Below, one piece after another: positions 1 to 8,955 of a stretch of 64,000 nt of DNA (the stretch's first letter is position 1; every line of letters begins with the position of its first letter). A model generated the notes under the pieces. That model ran no database searches, had not been told where the DNA came from, and worked only from the letters and a program-made list of their open reading frames with translations. The DNA lies in the NCBI GenBank assembly GCA_023423275.1, contig JAFAFW010000043.1, positions 1-64,000 of the forward strand. The letters are read 5' to 3'. The position numbers were made by a program, and so were the translations under genes. Origin of the DNA: Pseudomonadota bacterium. GTDB taxonomy: Bacteria; Pseudomonadota; Alphaproteobacteria; Rhizobiales; Hyphomicrobiaceae.

Positions 1-42
1 GATACGGACCGAGCCGAATGAGAGCGCAGCGCTGCGGCGCAT
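1..42 (-). CDS. nadD: Probable 5' end of nicotinate-nucleotide adenylyltransferase (partial)
   Basis: Fourteen codons can be read leftwards from an ATG whose first base is at 42, giving MRRSAALSFGSVRI, and then the window ends. NadD proteins usually have a short variable lead followed by an RIGLxGGSFxPxH motif, so the final VRI fits the start of that motif. The gene would lie 31 nt downstream of proA, which is the usual proB-proA-nadD order in Hyphomicrobiales. An ATG further upstream is closed by an in-frame TAG. Identity is inferred from synteny and three residues only. Confidence 0.45.
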   Translation of the reverse strand, partial: MRRSAALSFGSVRI

Positions 43-73
43 CCCTATGACCTCGCACGCGGCGGAGCGAGCC

Positions 74-1366
74 TCATGCCGGCCTCGTCTGGCCTGAGCC
101 GCGCACGACGTATTTGAAGCTGGTCAGCTGCTCGACACCGACGGGGCCGCGCGCATGCATCTTGCCGGTGGCGATGCCGATTTCAGCACCGAAGCCGAAC
201 TCGCCTCCGTCGGCGAACTGGGTCGAAGCGTTATGCAGCACGATGGCGGAATCGACCTGGGCGAGGAATTTCTCGGCCGTCGCCTCGGAACCCGTGACGA
301 TGGCGTCGGTATGTTGCGAGCCGTATCTGGCGATATGCGCGATGGCGCCATCGACGCCGTCGACCAGCTTCACCGAGATGATGGCGTCGAGATATTCGGT
401 GGACCAATCGTCTTCGGAGGCTGCAGTTACGCGGGCATCGACGCGCTGCGCCGCCTCGTCGCCGCGCACTTCGCATCCGGCATCCAGCAGCGCCTTGACC
501 AGATTGGCCAGCACGTCCTCGGGCGCCGCACGATCCACTAGCAGCGTCTCCGTCGCACCGCATACCCCGGTCCGCCGCAGCTTGGCGTTGAGCACGATTT
601 CGCGCGCCATGCCGAGGTCGGCATCGCGATCGACGTAGGTGTGGCAGATGCCTTCCAGATGCGCGAATACCGGCACCCGCGCCTCATCCTGCACCCGGCC
701 GACGAGGCTCTTGCCGCCGCGTGGAACGATCACGTCGATGTTTCCGTCGAGCCCCTTCAGCATGAGGCCGACAGCTTCGCGGTCCGTCGTCGGCACGAGC
801 TGGATCGCAGCGTCGGGAAGTCCGGCCGCTCGCAGCCCATCGACCAAGCAGGCATGAATGGCACGGCTGGAATATCGGCTTTCGGACCCAGCACGAAGCA
901 CCGCCGCATTTCCTGATTTCAGGCATAGCGCTCCGGCGTCAGCCGTTACGTTGGGGCGGCTTTCGAAAATGATGCCGATGACGCCGAGCGGTACGCGCAC
1001 CCGCTCCATGACGAGGCCGTTCGGACGCTGCCAGTGCGCCAACACCGTTCCCACTGGATCATCTAGCTTGGCGATATCCTCGAGGCTCGCCGCAATCGCC
1101 TCGATGCGCTTCTCGTTCAGGGCTAAGCGATCGAGGAACGCGCCGGTCGTGCCATTGGCACGCGCCGCTTCTAGATCCTTGGCGTTGGCGGTGAGAATGT
1201 TCGCCATCTGCGCGCGAACTGACGTGGCTGCTGCATTCAGCGCCGCGTTTTTAACCTCCGGCGTCACCAAGGCGAGCACACGCGCGGCGGAGCGCGCCGC
1301 TACGCCGATCTCCCGCATGATTTCTGCGGTGCCGTTGGCGTCCAAACTGCGTTCAGGCCGGTTCAT
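74..1366 (-). CDS. proA: Gamma-glutamyl phosphate reductase
   Basis: This enzyme carries out the second step of proline synthesis: NADPH-dependent reduction of glutamyl 5-phosphate to glutamate semialdehyde in the cytosol. The 430-residue length is normal for the family. The substrate-binding stretch ERVRVPLGVIGIIFESRPN lies near residues 121-139, and the catalytic cysteine is Cys269 in RRTGVCGATET. The gene starts 5 nt after the proB stop, so the two are surely co-transcribed. No defect is visible. Confidence 0.97.
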   Translation of the reverse strand: MNRPERSLDANGTAEIMREIGVAARSAARVLALVTPEVKNAALNAAATSVRAQMANILTANAKDLEAARANGTTGAFLDRLALNEKRIEAIAASLEDIAKLDDPVGTVLAHWQRPNGLVMERVRVPLGVIGIIFESRPNVTADAGALCLKSGNAAVLRAGSESRYSSRAIHACLVDGLRAAGLPDAAIQLVPTTDREAVGLMLKGLDGNIDVIVPRGGKSLVGRVQDEARVPVFAHLEGICHTYVDRDADLGMAREIVLNAKLRRTGVCGATETLLVDRAAPEDVLANLVKALLDAGCEVRGDEAAQRVDARVTAASEDDWSTEYLDAIISVKLVDGVDGAIAHIARYGSQHTDAIVTGSEATAEKFLAQVDSAIVLHNASTQFADGGEFGFGAEIGIATGKMHARGPVGVEQLTSFKYVVRGSGQTRPA

Positions 1367-1371
1367 AACGG

Positions 1372-2532
1372 CTACTTCCGGTTCAGGACCATATCGTCGC
1401 GATGGATCAGCTCGCTGCGTCCCTCGTGTCCGAGGATTTCGCTGATCTCATGGCTTTTGCGCCCGATGATACGCTCTGCATCTTTACACGCATAGGCAAT
1501 CAAACCGCGGCCGAGTTCATAGCCGGAGATACTACGGATGATCACCGCGTCACCCCGATCAAACTGGCCGGACACGCGCGTCACGCCGGCAGGCAGCAGA
1601 CTTTTCCCGGCGAGCAGCGCTTTCTCAGCACCCGCGTCGATTTCCACGCTGCCGCGCGGTTCGAGCTGTCCGGCGATCCAACGCTTCTTGGCTGTCACCG
1701 GATCGGATGGCGCCAGGAACCACGTGCACGGGCAGCCTTCACTCAGCGCGCGTAACGGATGAAAAACTTTGCCGGAAGCAATCACCATATCGGTGCCGGC
1801 GGCGAGCGCGATGCGCCCAGCCTCGACCTTGGTTTTCATGCCGCCACGTGACAGCTCGGTGCCCGCGTCACCAGCCATGGCTTCGATCTCGGGCGTGATA
1901 TCGCGGACGATATCGAGACGGCGCGCATCCGGATTGCTGCCGGGCGGACTGGTGTAGAGGCCGTCGATATCCGACAGCAGCACGAGACAATCGGCGCTGA
2001 TCATGCTGGCGACACGTGCCGACAAACGATCGTTGTCGCCGTAGCGGATTTCGCTGGTCGCCACCGTGTCATTCTCATTCACGACCGGAATGGCCTTATG
2101 CGCGAGCAGCGTATCAATCGTATGCCGCGCATTGAGATAGCGGCGGCGTTGCTCCGTATCGCCCAGCGTGAGCAGCACTTGCGCGGTCATCAGCCCACGG
2201 GCGCGAAACAGCTCCTGATAGGAATGGCCGAGGGTGATCTGCCCGACAGCAGCGGCGGCCTGAGATTGCTCAAGTTGCAGCGGCCCGCGCGGCAGCTTCA
2301 TGATGTGGCGACCGAGCGCAATTGCTCCGGACGACACCAGCACAACCTCGCGGCCTTCACGAGCCAGCGCAGCGACGTCATCCGCCAGCGAATTGAGCCA
2401 CGTCGATTTGATGCTGCTGGTCTCACGATCGACCAGCAGCGCCGAGCCGATCTTGACGACGATGCGTCGCGCCGAAGCCCACGCGGCAGCGCCTTCCTGT
2501 CGTCCATCAACTTCTGCGACAGCGACAGTCAT
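1372..2532 (-). CDS. proB: Glutamate 5-kinase
   Basis: ProB phosphorylates glutamate with ATP to give glutamyl 5-phosphate, the committed and normally proline-inhibited step of proline synthesis. The amino-acid-kinase domain begins with ARRIVVKIGSALLVD near residues 21-35. A C-terminal PUA domain (about residues 290-370, containing AGVTRVSGQFDRGDAVII) makes this the long bacterial form of 386 residues. The start overlaps the obgE stop by 4 nt (ATGA arrangement), indicating translational coupling in an obgE-proB-proA transcript. Confidence 0.97.
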   Translation of the reverse strand: MTVAVAEVDGRQEGAAAWASARRIVVKIGSALLVDRETSSIKSTWLNSLADDVAALAREGREVVLVSSGAIALGRHIMKLPRGPLQLEQSQAAAAVGQITLGHSYQELFRARGLMTAQVLLTLGDTEQRRRYLNARHTIDTLLAHKAIPVVNENDTVATSEIRYGDNDRLSARVASMISADCLVLLSDIDGLYTSPPGSNPDARRLDIVRDITPEIEAMAGDAGTELSRGGMKTKVEAGRIALAAGTDMVIASGKVFHPLRALSEGCPCTWFLAPSDPVTAKKRWIAGQLEPRGSVEIDAGAEKALLAGKSLLPAGVTRVSGQFDRGDAVIIRSISGYELGRGLIAYACKDAERIIGRKSHEISEILGHEGRSELIHRDDMVLNRK

Positions 2533-3572
2533 GGCTGCCAGCCTTTGTCATCGGCGGCAAGAGCCTCGGCGTGGTCTTCCTGGCGTGACCGCGCGATCAC
2601 CTTGGCCAGCGCGTACATCACATCGTCAACGCCCATGCGCGCCACCGATGACAACAGCATCGGCTTTTTCCGCGCGGCCTTGCGGAGTTCTTCGGTGCGT
2701 GCTTCCAGCGTCTCCGGATCGAGCGCATCGCACTTGGTCAGCGCGACGATCTCCTTCTTGTCTTCCAACCCTTCTGCGTAGGCCTTCAGCTCGCGCCGCA
2801 CGGTGCGATAGGCCTCGCCGACGTCCTCCTGCGTGCCATCGACGAGATGCAGCAGAACGCGGCAACGTTCGACATGACCCAGGAAGCGCGTGCCCAGCCC
2901 CGCTCCCGCATGGGCGCCTTCGATCAGTCCGGGAATGTCGGCCAGCACGAAATCGACATCACCAGCGCGAACGACGCCGAGGTTCGGATGCAGTGTCGTG
3001 AAGGGGTAATCGGCGATCTTCGGCTTGGCCGCGCTGATGGCGGCCAGGAACGTCGATTTGCCCGCGTTGGGCAACCCGATGATGCCAGCATCTGCAATCA
3101 GTTTCAGCCGCAGCCAGATGGTCAATTCCTGCCCCGGCAGACCCGGATTGGAGCGGCGCGGCGCCTGATTGGTCGGTGACTTGAAATGCGCATTGCCGAA
3201 GCCACCGTTGCCGCCCCGGGCGATGACGACGCGCTGTCCGGCCTCTGTCAGATCGGCAATCAGGGTTTCCTGGTCTTCCGCCAGAATCTCGGTTCCCGGC
3301 GGCACCTTGATGATGCAGTCCTCACCCTTTGAGCCGGAGCGGTTCTTGCCCATGCCGCCCTGACCATTGCGGGCCTTGAAGTGCTGCTGGTAACGGTAAT
3401 CGATCAGCGTATTGAGGTTGTCGACACAGATGGCCCATACGTCGCCGCCCTTGCCGCCGTCGCCGCCGTCCGGGCCGCCGAACTCGATGAACTTCTCGCG
3501 CCTGAAGCTCAGAGAGCCGGGCCCGCCATCACCGGACTTTATGTAGATCTTCGCCTGGTCCAGAAATTTCAT
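2529..3572 (-). CDS. obgE: Ribosome-assembly GTPase Obg
   Basis: Essential GTPase of 50S subunit assembly and stress signalling. The glycine-rich Obg fold occupies residues 1-158. The G domain follows, with P-loop GLPNAGKS (166-173), switch II DIPG (212-215) and TKCD (279-282). At 347 residues it lacks the long C-terminal extension of the E. coli protein, as is common in alphaproteobacteria. It overlaps the upstream acetyltransferase gene by 4 nt and proB downstream by 4 nt, so it sits in a tightly coupled operon. Confidence 0.97.
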   Translation of the reverse strand: MKFLDQAKIYIKSGDGGPGSLSFRREKFIEFGGPDGGDGGKGGDVWAICVDNLNTLIDYRYQQHFKARNGQGGMGKNRSGSKGEDCIIKVPPGTEILAEDQETLIADLTEAGQRVVIARGGNGGFGNAHFKSPTNQAPRRSNPGLPGQELTIWLRLKLIADAGIIGLPNAGKSTFLAAISAAKPKIADYPFTTLHPNLGVVRAGDVDFVLADIPGLIEGAHAGAGLGTRFLGHVERCRVLLHLVDGTQEDVGEAYRTVRRELKAYAEGLEDKKEIVALTKCDALDPETLEARTEELRKAARKKPMLLSSVARMGVDDVMYALAKVIARSRQEDHAEALAADDKGWQP

Positions 3573-4087
3573 GACGCCTTGGCCTCAGCTGCGGAGACGC
3601 TGCGCAATCGCTCGTAGCGCAGTGTGTCAACGTTGGCCTGACGCGCCTCGCACCAGACCTGATCCATCCCAATGTAGCGAAAACCCAGCTTGGCGATCAC
3701 ATTGGCCGAGGCGGGGTTATCGTGGAAGTGACCGCACGTCACCCGATCAAAGCCCATTTTCGTAAAGCAATGGTCGATCAGCGTGCCTGCGGCCTCAGTC
3801 GCGAAGCCCCGTCCCCACCACGGTTTACCAAGCCAATAGCCGATCTCGGCTGATCCGGCACCGTCCGGCATGAACCCGCACACGCCAACCAGCGAAAACC
3901 GATGGCTGATGCCGAGCACACACTCGCCTTCATCGAGACCCGTGATCCATTCCTGCGCCAGATCGACGGAATAGGGATAGGGAATGCGCCCGGTCATGCG
4001 CGCGACATCCCAGTCCCCCGCGAGCACGGCGATGCGCTTGGCGTCGCGGGACGCCAGAGGGCGCAGTTTGAGCCGTTTGGTTCTCAT
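3569..4087 (-). CDS. GNAT-family N-acetyltransferase
   Basis: A 172-residue acetyltransferase of the RimJ/RimL type (Acetyltransf_3). Family features are the opening TKRLKLRPLASRDAKRI, the acetyl-CoA loop region GYWLGKPWWGRGFATEAA and the closing block NPASANVIAKLGFRYIG. The ATG at 4087 is preferred over one at 4141, because the longer version would run through the rho-independent terminator of the rplU-rpmA transcript. It is a usual passenger between rpmA and obgE in this order. The acceptor (protein N-terminus or small molecule) cannot be told. Confidence 0.9.
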   Translation of the reverse strand: MRTKRLKLRPLASRDAKRIAVLAGDWDVARMTGRIPYPYSVDLAQEWITGLDEGECVLGISHRFSLVGVCGFMPDGAGSAEIGYWLGKPWWGRGFATEAAGTLIDHCFTKMGFDRVTCGHFHDNPASANVIAKLGFRYIGMDQVWCEARQANVDTLRYERLRSVSAAEAKAS

Positions 4088-4115
4088 CGGAGCGACCGGA
4101 TGCAGGGGCCAGATA

Positions 4116-4148
4116 CAAAAAACGGGGAGATGGCTTGCCATCCCCCCT
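4116..4148 (-). terminator. Rho-independent terminator after rpmA
   Basis: Read on the minus strand, an imperfect GC-rich hairpin (about GGGGATGG / CCATCCCC with a small bulge and a four-base loop) is followed by a run of six T. It lies 39 nt past the rpmA stop and ahead of the acetyltransferase start, so it should end the rplU-rpmA transcript and separate it from the obgE operon. Confidence 0.75.
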
Positions 4149-4186
4149 TGTTCGATGCCGTTGGATGGCGCGGGACGCGCCCGCTA

Positions 4187-4459
4187 TTACTCGGCGGCTT
4201 CGAGCTTCGACGGTCGCACGGACACGTAAATGCGTCCCTTGGTCTTCGTCTTGAACTCGACCGTGCCTTCAGTCACGGCGAACAGCGTGTGGTCAACGCC
4301 CATGCCGACGTTGGCGCCGGGGTGCCACTGCGTGCCGCGCTGGCGCACGAGGATGTTGCCCGAAACGACGTTTTCGCCGCCGAACTTCTTCACGCCGAGG
4401 CGCTTGGAATGTGAATCGCGGCCGTTACGCGACGAGCCGCCTGCCTTTTTATGAGCCAT
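4187..4459 (-). CDS. rpmA: 50S ribosomal protein L27
   Basis: A 90-residue L27 with the typical lead MAHKKAGGSSRNGRDSHSKR and the block RQRGTQWHPGANVGMG. There is no cleavable N-terminal extension of the Firmicutes type. The N-terminal tail reaches the peptidyl-transferase centre in the ribosome. It lies 31 nt downstream of rplU with a good ribosome binding site (GGAAGGAACC region) and is followed by a terminator. Confidence 0.98.
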   Translation of the reverse strand: MAHKKAGGSSRNGRDSHSKRLGVKKFGGENVVSGNILVRQRGTQWHPGANVGMGVDHTLFAVTEGTVEFKTKTKGRIYVSVRPSKLEAAE

Positions 4460-4490
4460 GTCTGGTTCCTTCCGGTCGGGTCGGCTGCAC

Positions 4491-4802
4491 TCAGGCGCCG
4501 ATGATATTGGTGATGCGGACCGTGGTCAGGTCCTGACGATGGCCCTTCTTGCGCCGTGAGTTCTTGCGGCGGCGCTTCTTGAACGCGATGAGCTTGGGGC
4601 CGCGGGTCTGCTTCACGAGCTCCGCCGTGACCTTGGCTCCGGATACCAGCGGCGTGCCGATCTTCGGCGAATCGCCACCGAGCATGAGCACTTCAGTGAA
4701 TTCCAACTCGGCGCCGTCCTCACCCTCGAGCTTCTCGATGGTCAGGACATCGTCCTTAGCGACACGGTACTGCTTGCCGCCTGTCTTGATGACTGCGAAC
4801 AT
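4491..4802 (-). CDS. rplU: 50S ribosomal protein L21
   Basis: A 103-residue L21 beginning MFAVIKTGGKQYRVAKDD and ending in the basic segment KKRRRKNSRRKKGHRQ, which contacts 23S rRNA. An open frame continues upstream to 5009, but the ATG at 4802 has an AAGGAAAG ribosome binding site and matches the family start exactly. It is the first gene of the rplU-rpmA pair. The 271 nt to the divergent gene at 5074 should carry its promoter and leader. Confidence 0.98.
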   Translation of the reverse strand: MFAVIKTGGKQYRVAKDDVLTIEKLEGEDGAELEFTEVLMLGGDSPKIGTPLVSGAKVTAELVKQTRGPKLIAFKKRRRKNSRRKKGHRQDLTTVRITNIIGA

Positions 4803-5073
4803 TCTCTTTCCTTCGTTCTGTCCCACGCCCTGTGGCGCCACGAGAATGATCTCGCGGACTTGATGAACCGGCTCACCGCCCTGAAAACCAGGGCTCGGAA
4901 CCAGTCTACCGGGGTCAGCCGGCGAAGTGCCTCGGGCAGCGCCTCTTGCGCGACGGCATGGTGCCAACGCGTGCGGGCGCAATATCGTTGAGGAGTGCGC
5001 CCAAGTCAATGCTCGGGCTTGCGAAAGCCCTCCCGATCTGCGACTGCCGCGGGTTCAGGAGGCGCGATTAACC

Positions 5074-6105
5074 ATGGTTGCAGACGCAGCACATCATACC
5101 CCGGGCGTCAGGCCGCTGCCGACAATCCCCGTGATCGAGGTTGGCGCCGACTTTCCCATCGCGACCCTGCGTGCCGACGAGCCACGGGCCCATGCCCTGC
5201 TCGACCAAGCGACCCACCGCATTCCACGGGCGGCCTTACAGGCTGCGGATGCCGTTTCGCGGCAATGGCTGATCCGAACCCGCAACAGCCATCTGCAGGA
5301 GATCGACGAGATCGCGGCCCGTCTGGACCGTCCTGGCGCATACTTCCTGTCGGTCAATTATGAATGGGGCTGCACTGTTGGCGTAAAACCCTGCCCTGAC
5401 CGTCAGACGGCGCGGCTGGTCCGCGTGCTGGACTGGCGCACGCCCGGTCTCGGCCGCAATGTCATGGCCGCAAAAGTCGGCGGCGTCGCGGGTTCGTTCC
5501 TGACCCTGACGTGGCCGGGCTATACGGGCGTCCTGCAGGCCATGGCGCCGGGCCGCTTCGCCGCTGCCCTCAATCAGGCGCCGATGCGCAAATCCGCGGG
5601 CGGCTTCGTGCCGCTCGATTGGGCCGTCAATCGTATCCGCGTCTGGCGCATGCCCTATCCCACACCGGCTCATCTGCTCCGGACGGTGTTCGAGACCTGC
5701 CGCAGCTACGCCGACGCCCGGCGCACGCTGATGGATCACCCGATCGCCAGCCCGGGCATCTACAGCCTCGCGGGTCTCGCAGCCGACGAAACTTGTATCA
5801 TCGAGCGCACCGAGACCAACGCCCATATCCACGAGGGGCCAGCGGTGGCCGCCAATCACTGGCAAGCCGCAGGCTGGACCGGCCATCCCCGGGGCAAAGA
5901 CAGCGCCGGCCGCACGCGCCTGATGCACACCATCCCGAGTGCACTCGATACAGATTTCTCGTGGATCAAGCCGCCGATCCTCAATGAGCGCACGCGCCTC
6001 GCTATGATCGCCGATGCGTCTTCCGGCCGTGTCGTCGCGCAAGGCTTCGAGGCCGACGGCCCGGCGACAGCGCCGCTGGAGCTGGAGCTGGCGCCCAGCG
6101 CTTGA
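5074..6105 (+). CDS. Cysteine Ntn-hydrolase (choloylglycine hydrolase / acid-ceramidase-like, C45-type)
   Basis: A 343-residue protein of the linear-amide C-N hydrolase superfamily. Candidate catalytic residues in family order are Cys100 (YEWGCTVG), Arg117 and Asp120 (RLVRVLDW), Asn167 (ALNQAP), Asn261 (AANHW) and Arg280/Arg282 (GRTRL). Their spacing resembles choloylglycine hydrolase and NAAA. Cys100 is internal, so about 99 residues would be removed by self-cleavage or stay as an alpha part, as in acid ceramidase. No signal peptide is seen. The ATG at 5074 has a CAGGAGG ribosome binding site 11 nt upstream, which decides against the longer frame. The substrate is unknown; an N-acyl amide is expected. 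Confidence 0.75.
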   Translation: MVADAAHHTPGVRPLPTIPVIEVGADFPIATLRADEPRAHALLDQATHRIPRAALQAADAVSRQWLIRTRNSHLQEIDEIAARLDRPGAYFLSVNYEWGCTVGVKPCPDRQTARLVRVLDWRTPGLGRNVMAAKVGGVAGSFLTLTWPGYTGVLQAMAPGRFAAALNQAPMRKSAGGFVPLDWAVNRIRVWRMPYPTPAHLLRTVFETCRSYADARRTLMDHPIASPGIYSLAGLAADETCIIERTETNAHIHEGPAVAANHWQAAGWTGHPRGKDSAGRTRLMHTIPSALDTDFSWIKPPILNERTRLAMIADASSGRVVAQGFEADGPATAPLELELAPSA

Positions 6106-6175
6106 TTGGGTCTTCGACCTGCGACAGGCGTGCGGTAACGGAGTAAATTACCGGAAGCAAGGATAGACCGGACGC

Positions 6176-7636
6176 ATGGCGATGAACGACAATACGCCCC
6201 TGACACCGGAAGCCGCCGTCGACCGGCTGGAGGCTCTTTACGCCAACGCCAGCACGGAGTTGACCCGTTCGCTCGATCGCTTTCTCACGACGCGCATTCC
6301 GCCCACAGCCGAGGAACGCGCGACCTTCCGCTATCCACTGCTCCGGGTCACGCACCGCGGCGACACCGATTCACCATCGACGCGCAGGGCCTTCGCCAAG
6401 TTTCAGCGTCCCGGAGTCTATGCGACCACCGTCACGCATCCGCAGCATTTCCGAGGATATTTGCTGGAACAGCTCAAGCCTCTCGCTTCCGAGTACGGAG
6501 CGCAAATCGAGGTCGCCGTCAGCAGCCAGCAGATCCCTTATCCTTACGTGCTGGAACGCGCGGACGAAGTCGCCAAGGCAAATGTGACCGCGATCGAGCT
6601 GGCGCGTCATTTTCCGACGCCACGCCTGTCGCTGGTGGGCGACGAGATCGCCGATGGGCAGTGGGATGTGCCACACGGCGAACCGCGCCCTTTGTCGTTA
6701 TTCGATGCCGTCCGGGTGGACTACTCGCTGCGCCGCCTGGTGCACTACACCGGCAGCGACTGGCGCAACGTGCAGCACTGGATCCTGCTGACCAACTACC
6801 ATCGCTATGTCGATCAGTTCGTGCAGTGGGCCGTCGGACAACTCGATGGCGGACCGTTCGAAAAGCTGGTCCTGCCGGGAGGAACTGAAATCCGGCGCGG
6901 GCAATCCCTCGACGCGGCAGCAGCAATCATCGCAACCAGTCCATGGCACCGTTTCCAGATGCCGGCCTATCATCTCGTTGCGCCCGGTGGCGAAGGCGTC
7001 ACGCTGGTCAATATCGGCGTCGGTCCATCGAATGCGAAGAACATCACGGACCATCTCGCGGTGCTGCGGCCGAACTGCTGGCTGATGGTCGGACATTGCG
7101 GCGGCCTGCGCCAGTCGCAGCAGATCGGAGACTATGTCCTGGCCCATGCCTATCTGCGCCAGGACCACATCCTGGATTCCCTGGTGCCGCCGGAAATTCC
7201 GATCCCAGCACTCGCTGAAGTGCAAGTCGCCCTGCAGGACGCGGCCGCGCTCGTGACCGGCGAAACCGGCGATGTGTTGAAGGAGCGGCTGCGCACCGGA
7301 ACCGTGCTCACCAACGACGACCGGAATTGGGAACTGCGCTACACGCAGGAACGCAAGCGGATCAACCTATCCCGCGCCATTGCCGTCGATATGGAAAGCG
7401 GCACCATCGCCGCCAACGGCTATCGCCTGCGGGTGCCGTACGGGACGCTGCTGTGCGTTTCGGACAAACCACTGCACGGTGAGATCAAACTGCCCGGCGC
7501 CGCCAACGCCTTCTACGAGCGCGCCGTCGCGCAGCATTTGCAGATTGGCCTGAAGGCCCTCGATCTGCTGCGCCAGCGCCGCGATACGCTGCATTCGCGC
7601 AAGCTGCGCTCCTTCGACGAACCCCCGTTCAGGTAA
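6176..7636 (+). CDS. amn: AMP nucleosidase
   Basis: Hydrolyses AMP to adenine and ribose 5-phosphate, helping set adenylate levels. The 486-residue protein has the Amn N-terminal domain (about residues 20-180, containing TRRAFAKFQRPGVYATTVTHP) and a C-terminal nucleoside-phosphorylase fold (about 240-470, with NIGVGPSNAKNITDHLAVLRP, MVGHCGGLR and the DMESGTIAANGYR block). Length and both domains match the family. It follows the Ntn-hydrolase gene by 70 nt on the same strand. Confidence 0.95.
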   Translation: MAMNDNTPLTPEAAVDRLEALYANASTELTRSLDRFLTTRIPPTAEERATFRYPLLRVTHRGDTDSPSTRRAFAKFQRPGVYATTVTHPQHFRGYLLEQLKPLASEYGAQIEVAVSSQQIPYPYVLERADEVAKANVTAIELARHFPTPRLSLVGDEIADGQWDVPHGEPRPLSLFDAVRVDYSLRRLVHYTGSDWRNVQHWILLTNYHRYVDQFVQWAVGQLDGGPFEKLVLPGGTEIRRGQSLDAAAAIIATSPWHRFQMPAYHLVAPGGEGVTLVNIGVGPSNAKNITDHLAVLRPNCWLMVGHCGGLRQSQQIGDYVLAHAYLRQDHILDSLVPPEIPIPALAEVQVALQDAAALVTGETGDVLKERLRTGTVLTNDDRNWELRYTQERKRINLSRAIAVDMESGTIAANGYRLRVPYGTLLCVSDKPLHGEIKLPGAANAFYERAVAQHLQIGLKALDLLRQRRDTLHSRKLRSFDEPPFR

Positions 7637-7812
7637 GCGTCAGGAAAGCTCGCTTATATCCGCGGCGTCCGCTGCCGCCGGATGCGGCTGCCTGTTCCGC
7701 CGGGAACAGCGCACCACTGCCGCCCCTGATACGTGTCCAATAGTACGTAGCCACCCTGATGCTTGGTCGATGGCCCGCTGGCGTTCGTCCGTTTCCATGG
7801 TCGGTGACCTTC

Positions 7813-8742
7813 ATGCGCTCCGCGTTCACCTGCTGCCTCCTGATGGCCCCGCTGATGATCGCCGGCCCGTCCCATGCTGCGCAAACTCCGCAGATCGGCT
7901 CGGCCGTCGCCATCGTCAATCAGGTCCATGCCGCCTACGAGCAGGATCAGCGGACCTTGCAAACCGGAGATCGCGTTCACGAAGATGAACTGGTCGAAGT
8001 GGGCACCGACTCGCGTGGCGAGTTGGTTCTCGATGACAGCACCAAGCTGGCACTCGGACCGGGTTCCCGCTTGCTGCTCGATACGTTCGTCTACAATGGA
8101 GACCGCAGCAAAGGCGATATCGTCGTCAATCTGATGAAGGGCACATTCCGGTTCGTCACCGGAGCCGCAAGCAAGCCGTCCTATCGCATCCGCACCCCGG
8201 TCGCCGCGATCACCGTGCGCGGTACGATCTTCGACACCTATGTGCAGGATAATGGCTGGCTTTGGCTGTTGCTGATCGAAGGCGCGGTCCGCGTCTGCAA
8301 CGACCAGGGTGATTGCCGGATGCTCAACCGGCCCGGCCAGATTCTCCAAGTCACGGATCAAGGCCGGATGGGCCAGCCGACACGCTGGGCCTCTCTCCCG
8401 CGCCGCAATGCCGTGCCGCTGGAAACGGCTTTCCCGTTTCTGATTGCTGCTCCGGGCTTTGACCCTGATCCAATCCTGACCCGCGACGATGTCCTGACCG
8501 GACCATCACCTCCACCACGCACGCCACCATCACGCGGAGGGTCGAAAAAGAGCAGCGGCAAGACCAAGGACCGTGCCGAGTCCGACAAACCGCGCAGAAC
8601 ACGCGAGGCGAGGCCACAGCGCCGACGTTCCCCTGTATTCCGGTTCTCCTTCGATATGGGTGGTCCGAAGAAGGACAAGGCGCACCGTGACGATGACCGG
8701 CCATCGCGGCGAGGGGACTATCGTGGCCCGCAGCGTCGTTGA
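7813..8742 (+). CDS. Exported FecR-domain protein with a basic C-terminal tail
   Basis: A 309-residue protein with a Sec signal peptide (MRSAFTCCLLMAPLMIAGPSHA). A FecR-type beta domain spans about residues 25-190 (VHEDELVEVGTDSRGELVL, then TPVAAITVRGTIFDTYV). The last 70 residues are unstructured and rich in Arg, Lys and Pro. The ATG at 7813 places the signal peptide correctly. No ECF sigma factor or TonB receptor gene lies nearby, so this is not a classical FecR anti-sigma factor. A periplasmic ligand- or wall-binding role is inferred. It appears to be transcribed alone. Confidence 0.8.
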   Translation: MRSAFTCCLLMAPLMIAGPSHAAQTPQIGSAVAIVNQVHAAYEQDQRTLQTGDRVHEDELVEVGTDSRGELVLDDSTKLALGPGSRLLLDTFVYNGDRSKGDIVVNLMKGTFRFVTGAASKPSYRIRTPVAAITVRGTIFDTYVQDNGWLWLLLIEGAVRVCNDQGDCRMLNRPGQILQVTDQGRMGQPTRWASLPRRNAVPLETAFPFLIAAPGFDPDPILTRDDVLTGPSPPPRTPPSRGGSKKSSGKTKDRAESDKPRRTREARPQRRRSPVFRFSFDMGGPKKDKAHRDDDRPSRRGDYRGPQRR

Positions 8743-8893
8743 GTCGTGAGTTTAGACGGAAATCCAGATCATTAGACCATTAGGCTCAAACTATTTCGCA
8801 ACTACAGGTTGGTTGCATCGTCCGTGCATTGCGCAATTCTCTGTCGTCCGGCATCTGCCAAGCTACCCCGCAGCGGCAGAGACCGGTCAGAGC

Positions 8894-8935
8894 GGTGGCG
8901 GCCCGGGCATCCTGTATGACCAATCGGCCGCCACC
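8894..8935. repeat. Inverted repeat between convergent genes
   Basis: A perfect 10-nt inverted repeat, GGTGGCGGCC / GGCCGCCACC, separated by 22 nt. It lies in the 213-nt gap between the converging FecR-domain and enolase-superfamily genes. It could act as a transcription block for either direction, but no clear T-run follows. Nothing else was recognised in the gap. Confidence 0.35.
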
Positions 8936-8955
8936 ACTTTCCCCCATCCGCTGTC

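Noticed and set aside
4803..5009. N-terminal extension of rplU to 5009
   Set aside because: The family start and the ribosome binding site both point to 4802; the extra residues look non-coding.
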